64,000 nucleotides of DNA from Parietaria judaica (GCA_954871525.1 OX940868.1:12142056-12206055), one strand, 5' to 3'; positions 21,929 through 34,111 are shown, counted from the first letter of the stretch. Program-made: numbers and translations. The notes: generated from the letters alone by a model not told the origin.

Positions 21929-22499
21929 TTGTTAGTCATCGTCGTGGATTTCATAAACGGCGACCTAGCTCTGAAGGTCACCAAACACGAAGATCTGAGC
22001 TCGCGAAAGGCCAACTACAATGCGACCCCTCAACCCGAAGATCATTAGCTCCACCAAGCCAATGCAATCCTACTACTTATTCGTGGACACCTTGTACCCA
22101 TTGGACCACGCGTGCAACGACACAACCACCTCGTCATTCCTCTATTTATTACTAACGATGAACTGCGTGATGACTTGATCCCACTTGGCTACAAGTTGGT
22201 ACGTAAGCAGCGCCATAGTGACAGGGTGCGGCATCGATATTCTCTTTTTTGAAGGACCCCTCGAACAACAACACGTCACTAGAAACATTAAATAAAGCAT
22301 TCTCACATCTCACAAACGACGACGATAGACATTCAACAATGCCGAAACTTAGTCAATCCTCATTGACTCTACCCTGACTGTCTACGCGACTACATGGACA
22401 AGTCCTGAGTCAAATCGTGAACTAAATTCTACGTTAATCGAATATCATGCATTTAACACTCTCCATCCTGACCACTTTGGGATTTGTGAGGAGTCTTAG
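21929..22499 (+). other. Continuation of the region split by the solo LTR
   Basis: GC-richer DNA to about 22260. One frame from about 22040 to 22250 reads smoothly, including HLVPIGPRVQRHNHLVIPLF and ELRDDLIPLGYKLV, but I cannot assign it and it has no clear start. Possibly a retroelement coding remnant. Confidence 0.3.
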
Positions 22500-23073
22500 A
22501 CCCAAGGTTTTAAATGCCGCTTGCCGATGTCATTTCGCATTTCTCATTTTACGGATATATCGCTTGTCGATGTGTATCTCATAGGTTAGTCGATGGATGA
22601 TGGATATATCGTTTCGCATATCCTCGAAAAAAGATTTTCGATGGGCATGCCGATTGATATTCGAGAAATTTAATACCTCGCTAAGACCAACTCCACCTAA
22701 AAAAGGCAGTTGATTGGAGGTCCACCCAAGCACACTATATTGAACAATAAACAGTATGACGCGACATTGTTCATCTCGTTATTTTTGTTTTACTCTATAT
22801 TTTAGTCGTTATCAAATTTGTTATTTACATAGTTACCTCTGTTTTATTAAAATTATTTCATAATTATCCTAAAAAATAGTTTTATTTTTAATTTATTATT
22901 TTGAAGTTCTTATAAGATCACAATATTTTATAATAAAAATATCATTTGCAGTTTGAAAAAAAAAAGATTAACATTGATATTAACAACAAAAGAAAATTAC
23001 AACAATACTTAAATTGAAAAAAAAAATTAACTTAATGTTAAAATAGAGTTCCATAAGAGACACTTAATATATA
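22500..23073. other. AT-rich intergenic
   Basis: Contains repeated GATATATCG/CGATGG motifs (22510-22680), probably an old transposon piece, then very AT-rich DNA. No gene is supported. Confidence 0.35.
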
Positions 23074-23082
23074 AGAGTATAG

Positions 23083-23660
23083 CCAAGGGGGCAGAGCGGG
23101 GGCGGCCGCCCCACTTGGTCCGAACACGTTATTTTTATTTTTATTTATTTATATCAGTAAAAGTTTATATATAAATAATAAACATAGTGTTTATAGACTA
23201 AATATCACCACAGCCTAGTGGAATTTTGCTACTTTTAAAGTTCTCTTCGAAGTTATAGCTCTTGGTTCAATTCTCAAACCCATCATATTTTTTTAATGTT
23301 TTTTAGCAACACTTTTTATGTTTATAACTTCTTTTTTCCATGGTATTTTGGTACTTTACTTAATTATAGGTATACTAAAACGATTACAAGTTATAAAATT
23401 GGAGAATAAAAATCACGAATCAATTTAAGACGTGCAAAGTTTTAAATATTGAAACAAAAAATTATATTAATATTTTGAGAACGTAACATGTAGATTTCTA
23501 ATTATATTAAGATTCTAATGAACTATTTTCATAAACCGAAAGTTCATACAAAATAGTTATAATGCAATGTTTAGTAGTAGTTTCAATATTTCGTTTTGTT
23601 ATGAAATTTATAACTAATTAATTTCGTCTCCTCTTAGTCAGAGTTCTGGCTCCGCCCCTG
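23083..23660. mobile_element. MITE with 9-bp target duplication AGAGTATAG
   Basis: AGAGTATAG flanks the unit at 23074-23082 and 23661-23669. The ends CCAAGGGGGCAGAGC and (complement of the right end) CAGGGGCGGAGCCAGA form an imperfect inverted repeat. The interior holds a GGTTCAATTCTC block, resembling a pol III B box, downstream of CAGCCTAGTGG, but nothing foldable as a tRNA. The duplication could be read as 8 or 9 bp, so hAT or MULE origin is open. Confidence 0.7.
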
Positions 23661-23669
23661 AGAGTATAG

Positions 23670-24145
23670 AGTATGAAGATAAAAAAGAAAAAAGAAAAAA
23701 AGTTGAATATAAAATAAATGAGACATGCGATCACAGGCCACAGCCGCTTAACAAACTAAGCAATTACTCAGGACAGGAGACTTTTTCTATAAATTTGTAA
23801 AAAACCACGTATTTTGTTTAATGTATCTACAGTACTAAAAAAATTAACATGGAAGCATAAATATCAAATGAATATAAGAGTAAGAGTCAAAGGTATATTA
23901 AATCCTGGTTTTCTATAATCTGGTGAGAAATAAATACATCATCTGCATCATAAATACTCAGCGACCACATTTTGTCGGTCTCCTTTTATCACTAGGATAG
24001 GTACGTCACCCAACTCTAATTTTAGATTAATAGCGGCAAATATATCAATTTGTATTTAATTAGAACGATATAGACCCAAGTTCTTTTTGAGTGACAAATG
24101 TATTTAAATTTTATTTCATTATGAATTCAAAGTGTTTTTTTTTTG
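23670..24145. other. AT-rich intergenic
   Basis: No supported feature between two MITEs. Confidence 0.4.
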
Positions 24146-24535
24146 TAGGGTTAAAATTTTTGTATTCGTTTCTCAGTTTTGTCTCGGTTCTGGTACCGGT
24201 CTCAGACTGATTTTTTTTTTTGAAATCCTGGAAATTAGCTTAAAACCAGGAATGTGGACCCAGAAACAAGACCCAAAAAATTCAGGTTTTCCGTTCCGGT
24301 TTTAAACCAAATGTCATTTTATGTCTCAGTGTATTTTATATTATTATTGTTGTTTTTTTATACTATGTATAGTTTTTTAATTTTATTTTTTTTAATATTA
24401 AATGTTGATTTTGAGTAAACCGCTTTTGGTATATGTATTTTAGAACCGCAGCCGGTACCAAATAAAATTTTCCAATTTTTTGGAACAAAGACAAAAAAAA
24501 AAAATCCAAGTTTCTCGGTTCTGGTTTCACCCTTA
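24146..24535. mobile_element. hAT-like MITE, 390 bp
   Basis: Ends TAGGGTTAAAA and GGTTTCACCCTTA; flanks TTTTTTTG (24138-24145) and GTTTTTTG (24536-24543) form an 8-bp duplication with one mismatch. The interior has GGTTCTGGTACCGGTCTC-type palindromic motifs typical of the family also seen at 32851 and 42068. Confidence 0.6.
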
Positions 24536-24764
24536 GTTTTTTGCACTTTGAATACATTAAAATCACAATAAAATTCTTGTAAGTGTAAATCACCGGAATT
24601 GTTACGTTTGTCACCAACTCAGCATTAATATACATGCAATTGTCACAATTAATAAAGCCAAAGGTGCAATTACTCCTTATAGAGTGTGTGAGTACTATAT
24701 CGGGTGATTATCATCTCAATAAAATAAATAGACTTGTTCTGAGTTGTGAAGCAAATAAACAAGA

Positions 24765-26259
24765 ATGGGTTCTCTGTTCAAACTCACCATGTGCAGCACT
24801 GCACTTCTCCTTCTCACACTTGAATGTCACTGCTTCGAGAAGAAAGTGAATCTCTCGGTCTACTATGAAGCAACGAACCTTTCTTCGGCGTCTTTCATAG
24901 TCCAGAACCTGGCTCCGATCTTCAACAATGGCCTCGACACCATTGTCAAGCTCAGGCTTGTGCCCTTCGGAGATGCCTACTTCAACAGATCAACCAATGC
25001 CACTGCTGCTTCTCAGGTCTATTCATTTCATCAATTTCTTTTCACTCCTCTTCAAAAAAAAAAAAGATTAATTGATTTTGGGATATTAGCGGCACAAATA
25101 CCAAAAGTGCTCGAAAAGCTTTCAATATTTTTCTCCCACGTTATAGATAGGTACCAAACAACCCGGAAAGGTACTTGTCTATCACGTGAGAGAAAAATAT
25201 TATAATTTTGTCTGGCTAAAACAAAAAATGAGTATTTCACGTTGATTTTTCAAATACTTTTGATATTTGTGGCGCAAATAATGCTTTGATTTTCGACCAC
25301 TTTATTTGAATGTGTATTGAATACTTACTTTGAAGCTTGCTAGATTTTTCTTTTTCTCTTTATGAGGTTTAATTTGAAAGTTTTTGAGCTTTATGGATTT
25401 TTTACTCTTTTTTTTGGTGACATTTCTCTATGAATTGATCAGAATGGATCGGATGGGTGCAAGCTAAATACTCTGCAAGCCTGCGCAATTAATATGCTGC
25501 ATGATGTGGTAATAATATAATATTTTGATTTTTTTTAATTATAATTATTTGTAATTTGATGAGAAACACAACGCAGAACAAGCATTTTGCTCTGATATAC
25601 TGCTTTGAGTTTATGGTGATCGAAGGAACACACAAAGATTGGAATAGTTGCTTCTCCTCCTTAAGTTTGCCTTCCAAGCCCGTCTTTGATTGCTTCCACT
25701 CCCTCAATGGAACACAGGTCTTTTTTCCTCTCCCATTTCATTTGCTAATGATTTACACTTTTGCCCCCAAATTTGTTGTGCGGTGCGGAATTGCCCCCCG
25801 AACTCAAGATTTAGCTAGAATTTCCATTGAACCAAAATTTACTGGAAATTCACCTATGCCATTGATAAAATCTCTTGGTTGATTAGAACTATTACTCATG
25901 TATCTTTATGATGGCTCAAATTACCTTAAATTTAATACATGCAGTGCATATATATAGATTGTGCTATATGAGTTGTCAATTTCTTTGGAATCCAAGCTCG
26001 CGTCATAAGATTACATGCATTTTTTTAAATAAAAAAACTAAAATCTAAGCGAGATTCCGTACAGTTCAATAACTTTAGGGGACATATCTGCTCTAAAATC
26101 TTATTTTAAGGGGGCAAGTATGCTAAAACCTATGTTCAAGGGTGTATATTCACTAAATTTTGAATTCAGAGGGCAATTCTACCCTTCTCAATAAATTTAC
26201 AAATACTCAAATTATATTACTCTTTAATTTATGCTGGACACTCCTTTTGTATGTGTAAA

Positions 26260-26291
<32 letters not shown>

Positions 26292-26747
26292 CAAATTATT
26301 TATTATTCTAGAGCTACTTTATTGCATTGTGAGATTCAACTATCATGTTATTTTAATAATACAAGCAAGCACACCTCTCCTTTATAATAACGGGCTATTA
26401 TGAAATTAACTCCTTTCTAGCATTCTGCCTTTCTTTTTTGTTAATTTAATCAAAAAAAGAATTTATTCTATTTAATTCTAGAGCATGATATCTGTTTTGC
26501 AGCTTGAACAAAGCTATGCAAATGAAATTGCGCAACTTAATCCGCCTCAAGCCTTCATTCCATGGGTTATTGTGAACAATCAGTCCATCGGAAACGTAAG
26601 CCCTTTACTTCTCATCTCTAAAAAAATGAAAATAAAAACATATTTTCATTAATTTTTTATTTTGTGCAGGATTATAGAAATTTTACATTTTATACGTGCA
26701 AGGCATATAAAGGTGATTCTGTGCCCATCGCTTGTCAATCCCCTTAA
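24765..26747 (+). CDS. GILT-family protein lacking the catalytic CxxC (probable pseudoenzyme)
   Basis: Five exons joined with canonical GT-AG introns, all phase 0: 24765-25016, 25443-25508, 25577-25717, 26503-26595, 26670-26747, giving 209 aa. A hydrophobic signal peptide (about 1-23) targets the secretory route. The fold matches GILT, vacuolar/lysosomal thiol reductases that use a CxxC pair, but where the neighbouring paralogue has CPFC this protein has NLSS (38-41). The family signature CQHGxxECxxNxxxxC is also eroded: S83-Q-N-G with G89 in place of E, while C90, N93 and C98 remain. The later cysteines (115, 130, 145, 194, 206) persist. N38-L-S is an N-glycosylation sequon at the former active site. 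All exons are open, so selection on a non-reductase role is plausible; a young pseudogene is the alternative. Confidence 0.88.
25085..25285. mobile_element. Small foldback MITE in GILT (+) intron 1
   Basis: GATATTAGCGGCACAAATACC near the left end and GATATTTGTGGCGCAAATAAT near the right are approximate reverse complements. The same AGCGGCA(C/T)AA(A/G)TACC motif occurs in other MITEs of the window (28511, 33663). It lies within the 426-bp first intron. Confidence 0.5.
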
Positions 26748-27150
26748 GCCAGAAGAATATTAATTTTATAGAATATTAAGGCTTCATGACATTTCAGTTA
26801 TTGGTCAATGTGTCTAAGATTTATATAAATAATATATATAAATTTCTTATATACTTACCTGAACTAAGGTAGTATTATTTATGGATACACAAGGCTTGAG
26901 TGTAATAAAGTCAATTATTATATCGTAAACTTTATTTTGGATGGAATTTTACGTCACAATTTAACTCTTCCATAACTCTATGATGACGAAGTATTCTCAA
27001 TCCTAATACATTTACTAAATTTGTAAGTGCATGAGAATTGCGACCTTAAATACTATAGACCAAATAATGAAAAAAAGAAATTTATTCTCGCTTACAAAAT
27101 ATTAGATCATGATGACATATGCTGATTAATAATAATATTTTTTGTTGACT
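26748..27150. other. Shared 3' intergenic region of the convergent GILT genes
   Basis: About 403 bp separates the two stop codons (ending 26747 and starting 27151). It is AT-rich with AATAAA-like signals on both strands, and must hold both 3' UTRs, which may overlap. No additional gene. Confidence 0.6.
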
Positions 27151-30100
27151 CTATTTGGAGACTGCGTAGCACACTTGAGGAGGTTCAGGTGTTGCCTCCA
27201 TTTTCCGAAAAGACTCGAAATGAATTGATCGGCAAGCACTTGGCTTGCTTTGCCCTCTCAACGACTTGCATATGTAGGCCATGAAATTCTCATAATCCTG
27301 CTTCATCATTCCTCATTATTATTTTTTGTTAAAAGAAAACAAAGTATATAAAAGGAAAAAAGAAGTTAAATTTCGTTTTGCACAATTGGGCCCTCATTGG
27401 TTATTAAATAAAAGGAAAATTTGAAATTATATATAGCCCGATTTTAAAACTGTTTAAGAAATAAAAAAACATTTAAGTCACATATAAACCTGGTCTCAAC
27501 TTAAAATAAAACAGGATTTTACGCTTCAATAAAAACCTAAATACAATAATAAATTAATTTAAGAATAAAGCAACTACTCGGGGAACCGGGCGAGTCCAGT
27601 GTATTACAAAAACAGGACTGGTTTTAGTATCAGATGATCAGAGGTATTATCGATCCATTTATTATTAATTGCACTTAAATATTGGATTAACACATTTTTT
27701 TTTTCAGTTTAATAAAATAAAAGCATACGTAACGATATTGATCAATAATATTTATTAAAAATATATTATCATTTTTACATATTTGATTTTTTATCTTCAT
27801 TTTTAAAAAAAATATCATTGAAAAATCGAACCTAATAAGCTCGGTTTTTCAGATTATATCAGATTTTAATTTATAAATTGAGTATCATTGGTTGGGGTCC
27901 AAAAACCGTTTTTTTCCGGATTTTAATTTCACCCCTAAAAATAATAAATGTTAGACGAAAAGTACCTAGAGTGTAAAAGAAGAAGAAGCAAGAAATTGAA
28001 ACCTCTTGTAATGGTTTATTATTGACAATGACCCAGGGCACAAATCTATGTGGAGGGTTGAGCTTAGCAGTTTCCTTGGCGTACCTTTCTTCAATCTATC
28101 AAGTCCCAAAATCCAGGTGATCAGACAAAAACGACACTTGATGACTCACAAACGACAGTTAAATAAGGCAAAAGTGTACCTGTTTTCCACGTCCACTATT
28201 GTAGCATTCAATGGGAGACCTACCGAGCTTGGCGATCTCAAAGCAATTGGTCCATTCCTTGTGTTTGCCCTCCAAAGTCAGCCTCTCAATGCAATGAATG
28301 AATTTAAAATGTTGGTTCTGAGTCACAACAATACATCATTACAATTTCATCTTTAATATTAATGGAACGTATTTTGAGAAGAAAAAAGAAATAATACCAC
28401 ATTGGGATAGACATTGATAGCACAGCCCTCAATTGTGTTCAACAAGCACTCATCTGCTCCGTGCTGCTCACCATTCATATATAAACAGGAATTAATTTAT
28501 AATGGAAAATTATGCATTCAAGCGGCACAAGTACCACGTCTCTCGAATTAATGATAAGTTTTTTTTTTTTTTCTTAACTTGACAAACTACCAAAATTTTG
28601 ATATTATATATAAGAAAGGTACCCAAAACAATCTTTAAAAAAAGGACTTGGCTAATATATAATATCATAGTATTGGGACTTTGTTTGACTGAAAAAAAAA
28701 AAAAAATTATCGTTACTAAAAAAATGGTGTTAATGCTGCGAATAACCCTTTTTCTAACGGAAGTTGGTCAAATGTCACATGGTATGACGAATATTAGACA
28801 AAATTGAGACGACACATATTTCAGTCAACTTGACATTATATTGTATGTAAACGAAGTTAAAAAAAATAAAATAGACGGAAATATATGTCGCTTTAATTTT
28901 ATTGATATTGAATATTTATGCCGTTATTTATTTTATTCACTAGATTTTTGAGTACCTATGACAAATTAATATCTCAATAAAAAATCTTAAAGTTGGGCAG
29001 TATCTTTTGATAATGTTTTTTTATTTTATTTTTTGAAAGATATCTTTTGTTAAGTTTAAATGTGGGAAAAATGGATCGAAAGAAATAAATACGCGTAACC
29101 GTCAGAGTGACTTCCACATGGGAAAAGGTATCTTCCATACAAAGACATTAAATGGACCACCAAACCGGTCATTTTTGGAGAATACACAAAATATTCTCTC
29201 TTATTTTTCTTTTACAAGAATAAATTATTTTATTCACTCTTAAAAAGAAAATGCAGTGTGGTTTTTCATATGACAGCAAATGACTAGATATTGTATAGAT
29301 TTTCCATTTAATATTTGAAATGGGTCAATCAAAATTATTCACAAACATGATACATTAATATTGATTATTGAATGCTTAGAAGGTGGCTGGTTTTGTGTAA
29401 CAAATTTTAGCTTCACTTTAGGCTTTCGGCCCCCTAAATATAACTAGGCCCACTTTACTTGATTACACTTTTCTTCATCATAGTCATAAATAGATTCTTA
29501 CTTCATAGTATTTGCCTTCAATCATTTGCATAATCTTTTTAAAAAGTAATAATTTTTCAACTGAAATTACTGATGTCGATGCGGAATAACCAATAACTAA
29601 ATTTAAAAACCATAAACGAAAATTATCCGATTTAAAATAACCGTAACCGATTTTTGTGCAATTAGGTTAAGGTAATCGTATCCGGTTCGAAACCGGACAC
29701 GGTTACGGTTATTTATTTTTTAAAACCGATTATTTTTGTAATCGGTTTTTATAACCGGTTTTAAAATAAAATAGTAAATATATATAGTTTAGAATTAAGA
29801 TAGAGAGTTATGTTTTAGATCGATATGTTGGACAAATATGTTATATTTGCGATTTATTTTGAACCGGTATGTGTTATTTGTACTGATATGTTTTATTTTT
29901 GCGATAAAATGTTTTGAATATTATATTTTGATAAAAATCGAATAACCGGATCCGGTTAACCGGTTTTATAACTGGAACCGGTTTCAAAACAGTTACATCT
30001 TTTTAATTTTGAATTTTTTGACATTTACATTTTTAGTCATTGAAAATAATAAAATTATACTTGTATGATTGATACGAATTCAGTTATTATAGTATGTCTT

Positions 30101-30679
30101 TGTTTCCCTTAAGTTGAAATAGATGGTAAAATGTAACGATATATTTTTTTTATATCACTAGATATTTGTTAAAGTAAGTATACATTTTTTGGTAATGTAG
30201 TCAATATTAAAATCTATAATTATAAATTACAATTTTTTTAATATATTTTGATAGCTAAAATTTAAACCATATAAATGTAACTATACCGTTTTCCAAAAGT
30301 AAAAAAAGGGCCTATGCCACTGAATAAAAATGAAAGAAATTAGAATTTTAATTATAAATTTAATAAGCTAACTTCAAGTATTATCAAAATGAACAGATAT
30401 TATAAGAAACAGAGTGAGAGAGAGAGAGAGAGAAGTGACCTGGCAAACGACAGAGGTGTTGGGGTTGATCCAAGCGTTTCCCCAGGGGATCAATCTGAGA
30501 TCGACGGCCGAGATCAACCCGTTCTGGAAGATCTTCACGAGGTGGTTGGTCACGAAGTTGGCGCAGAATGGGCAGAGAGCTTCGTAGTAGAGAGACACTT
30601 GCACTCTCTCGTACGAAGACGACGCGAATGAGAAGAACAGTATCAGAGCAGAAACGGCAAGCAATGGACGACCCGCCAT
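27151..30679 (-). CDS. GILT-family thiol reductase with intact active site
   Basis: Minus-strand exons 30679-30440, 28463-28398, 28317-28180, 28095-28003 and 27297-27151, all phase 0 with GT-AG introns, give 227 aa. Signal peptide about 1-21; catalytic C36-P-F-C39 within YYEALCPFCANF; the full family signature C79-Q-H-G-A-D-E-C86-L-L-N89-T-I-E-G-C94 spans the exon 1/2 junction. Known GILT enzymes reduce disulfides in acidic compartments; in plants the compartment is presumably vacuolar or secreted. The first ATG is 30679; an open frame upstream uses only TTG. Exon lengths (240, 66, 138, 93, 147) parallel those of the + strand paralogue (252, 66, 141, 93, 78), showing common descent. The C-terminus is 23 residues longer. 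Intron 1 (1976 bp) is swollen by repeats. Confidence 0.92.
29565..30005. repeat. ACCGGTT-rich MITE-like repeat in GILT (-) intron 1
   Basis: Shares TTATCCGATTTAAAATAACCGTAACCG-type blocks with the hAT-like MITE at 42068-42692, including many AACCGGTTTT motifs on both strands. Termini are not resolved. Confidence 0.55.
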
Positions 30680-30943
30680 GGATGGGTTTCTTCGGAGCTC
30701 TCTCGAAGGAGAAAAAACAGAGGAAGGCTCTTTCTGGCCAATATATTGGGATATTATTATTTGCAAAAGGGAATATTTGAAAGATTACCCCCTTGGACTC
30801 TTGGAAAATGATGAAACGCCCCATTAAAATATTAGGCCTTTAATTTTACACCCACTTTCTTAAATCCTTTACTCCTCCAACTCATTTTACATCCCACCCA
30901 ACCGGCCGAGTAGAGAAACAAAGTTAATATGATTAATGAAATA

Positions 30944-30977
<34 letters not shown>

Positions 30978-31408
30978 TACTCAACTAATTCATATTTATA
31001 TTGGGTTTATTAATTATTGAGAGCAAAACTTGCAAGTCCACCGCTCTGGTTGGAGACAAAGAAATATAGAAGTACGTAACGTAAATGGCACAATGATATT
31101 TTTCTAAAATTTACTATTTGTACTTCTGTGGCTACATCATTTTTTATGTATTGATTTTGTTTTTAGTAAATGCGAATATGAGTTTACAATTACAACGTTA
31201 TGTTGAGTTTGAGAGCTCAAGAGTACGCGTCGTAAAAAATTGGATATGCATGCATATTTTTATGATCCTTAAGTTTGCAGCTTAACATTATAGTCTTTTT
31301 GCCTTAAGAGTGCCTAAGATTCTCGACATTACAAACAAGCCGAGATGCTATAAATAGAAGGTAAAAACTACAGTTAAAGACGTAAAAAAATCTACGATCA
31401 CTTTTGTA
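30680..31408. other. 5' flank of GILT (-), with a TAA microsatellite
   Basis: Promoter side of the minus-strand GILT gene, then AT-rich DNA with a (TAA)n run at 30946-30975. No separate gene seen. Confidence 0.45.
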
Positions 31409-31650
31409 AGATTCTAAAAAGTTCCCCTTTTTTTGTCAATCTTTCAATTTCATGATCGCATGTATTCATAAATCAATACACCATAGAGCACATAGCCACT
31501 ATTATCGATACATGATGTTTTCTTGAATTTGATTCTAAAAAGTTTCCATATTTTTGTTATCTTTTAATTTCATGATGATGATGGCATGTATTCATAAATC
31601 AATACACCACATAGCCACTATGATCAATACATGATGTTTTCTTGAATTCT
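31409..31650 (+). repeat. Tandem duplication of about 120 bp
   Basis: GATTCTAAAAAGTT(C/T)CC, GCATGTATTCATAAATCAAT and CATGATGTTTTCTTGAATT occur in the same order at 31409-31525 and 31530-31650 with a few small indels. Confidence 0.8.
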
Positions 31651-31667
31651 TTTCATCGTAGATGGTT

Positions 31668-31990
31668 AAACCTCGATACTACCAATGTTCCAGTCACCGA
31701 TATCAAGGATAGAATCCTCAAATATCGAGTATAGCCTAATTGTTAATGATGATATAATACAAGTTAAAAGACGACATGTCTTACGAGACATTAGGATTGA
31801 TTAAATTAGCCTTACATTAAAAGACTACGGTTTATAATTATATGTTGGGGATAAAATAATATTTTTCTATAGTCCTGACTCTAACTATCGTGACTAAATT
31901 TTACGCCTCGATAAATTAATAACCTCGATTATATAATAATAAAATTCTCTTGTCGCAATAATATTAATTTATAGAGGTTTTACGGTATAT
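31668..31990. mobile_element. MITE with TAAACCTC / GAGGTTTTA ends
   Basis: Left GTTAAACCTCGATA and right TATAGAGGTTTTACGG are imperfect inverted repeats, with CGATAAATTAATAACCTCGATT inside. This resembles a common plant MITE type with AAACCTCTATAAATTAATA ends. Related fragments lie near 12645 and 35200-35280. No clear target duplication. Confidence 0.5.
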
Positions 31991-32842
31991 AGTAATGTGG
32001 CGTTGTTGACGGGGCCTAGCCAATGTGACATGTAACGAGTATAAAATAAGCGCTGCACTATTTATCATTGTACTTATTTTTATTTTATTCTGTTTCACAA
32101 AGTTTTATTTTTTAAAAATAAATATTTTTATTAATCTATTAAAATGTATGTATACATATACCATATACGTATCTATCATTATAAATGTGTATATTCATCA
32201 TGTTATAGTATTATTGTTGTAATATAATTTCTTATTGAACCAATATTTGTTTTTATTTATGTGTGTTTATCTATTGAGTTAATACAATTAAAATATTCAG
32301 GATATTAAGATAAGTAAAAAAAAATTACAAAATAATATTTTAATTTAGTGTTACTAATAAAATAGTATATAAAGTAAAAAAACAAAAACAAAATAATCGT
32401 TCATTCAGAGATTGATTTCCTATAAACTTAACTTGATTGTACAAGTACACCTTTTATTAATTATAACTAGACTAGTATACATAGTAACAGAGCCTTGGCC
32501 CAAGACTAGGCCCAGGCCTAGAGCCCTAAAATTTTGAGGAAAGAATACACTACATAGAGGGCCTCCAAAATAAGTATTGAGTGTCCAAATTAAGACATAA
32601 ATCTATTGAATCTTACGCTTATAATTTTTGTGAAAGTATCTTACTCTTTTTTTATGCTGTCGAGACTCACATGTAAAAGTCGTGGGCCCTTTTATTTATA
32701 ATTTTTAGGCTTTAGGTTTCTCTGTTTTGTTTTATATTTCAATTTGAATTGTTATTTTTAATATGTTGTAGACAAATGGAGGAAGCCCATTTTTTTATAC
32801 TTAATCTTATATTTTATTTAATATCTGATTAAACAATATATA
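31991..32842. other. AT-rich intergenic, no gene seen
   Basis: No open frame or RNA gene of note. Confidence 0.5.
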
Positions 32843-32850
32843 CATACAAT

Positions 32851-33524
32851 TAGGGGTGCAACCCGGTAGGGTACCTTGTTTTTTTTAGGTACCCGGTACC
32901 CGGAGCCGGGTACCTAAAAATTGGTACCCGGAACCTGTACCCGAAAACAGGGTACCCGAATTTCCGGGTATTTGTATTTTGATACCTGGTACCGATACCC
33001 GGTACCCGGTTTTGGTAACCAGATCCAGGTACCCGGTTTTTCCCTGTACCTATTTTTTAAAATATATATTATTTAAAAATAAAAACAAACATCTTTTTTA
33101 AAAAAACTGCATAAAAAAACAATCCCGCACATCAAGCATAAACGAAAAAATAGTCCAAAATGCGTAAAATAGGGTAATAAACCGGGTACCGGATACCCGA
33201 AACCGAGAACGTGAAGTCGGGGAAGGAAATGAAGTCGGCGAGATGGGAGGGAGGCGAGAGTGAAGTGAAGTCGAGATGGGAGAAGACTAAACCTAAAAAT
33301 TAAATTAACATAAAAATAAAAAACTAAACTAAAACAGGGTAATAAACCGGGTACCGGGTACCCGGTTTTTTAAATTTTACTACCCGTACCCGGAACCGGT
33401 TTTGAATCCGGTTCCGGGTACCCAAAACTGGAATTTGGATACGGTTCTGGTTCTGGTTTTTAATTCCGGATACCGATTCGGTTCCGGATAATTACCCGGT
33501 TTCCGAGTATTATTTGCACCCCTA
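32851..33524. mobile_element. hAT-like MITE full of GGTACCCGG palindromes
   Basis: Ends TAGGGGTGCAA and TTGCACCCCTA are perfect 11-bp inverted repeats; flanks CATACAAT (32843-32850) and CATACAAC (33525-33532) are an 8-bp target duplication with one mismatch. Both halves are dense in GGGTACCCGG and CCGGTTCCGG motifs, which can pair across the element. Confidence 0.82.
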
Positions 33525-33655
33525 CATACAACATAATTAAAGTTTCTTTTGCTATTATCACATTTAAATATATATATATATATATATAAATATGAAAGTT
33601 GATATATTATTTGTGATAATTTTTTATCATGTTTTTTTACTGTTAAATTATTTTT

Positions 33656-33840
33656 AGGAGGGATAATAGCGGCATAAGTCCTCAACCTTTACTCAACTGG
33701 GGCGGCATAGCCCCAACTTCATTTAATAGCGGTATAAGTACCAAAAGATGATTTCCGTCCATATTTGACTAACGGAAGTAGTCAACGTTTGCGTGGTCAG
33801 ATTCTCGTCAACGTGGACGCCACGTAATCCGACATGTCAC
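33656..33840. mobile_element. Fragment of an AGCGGCATAAGT-type MITE
   Basis: GGGATAATAGCGGCATAAGTCC followed by AATAGCGGTATAAGTACC and a GACGCCACGTAATCCGACATG block resembles the outer parts of the TIR elements at 36545 and 58508. A partner end was not found, so it appears truncated. Confidence 0.4.
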
Positions 33841-34111
33841 CATACATGTCATCCTCGCGTCATCAAATTTAATGCAAAATTAATGGCGATTGCATTAAAT
33901 ATAGTTAGTGTTATAATAATAAAATATAGTTTTTATCTTTATTTTTTTTCGCCTACGGCCTTGACAAAGTCAGGGCCGGCCCAGTATAAAAACAAAATCA
34001 TCGTACAGGATCTTTTTACATTTAAATCTTATTTTTGAGCTTCTTGATTTGGGTTAAATAGATTCTTACAACTCTTCTGAGAAATCTGAACACGTCGGCA
34101 AAGTCGGTCGC

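Noticed and set aside
22040..22250. Unassigned frame containing ELRDDLIPLGYKLV
   Set aside because: Reads smoothly but has no start, no recognised family and sits in retroelement-like DNA; noted only as a possible remnant.
23212..23275. tRNA or SINE with A and B boxes
   Set aside because: A GGTTCAATTCTC B-box-like block and CAGCCTAGTGG exist, but no cloverleaf can be drawn and the segment lies inside a MITE with its own ends.
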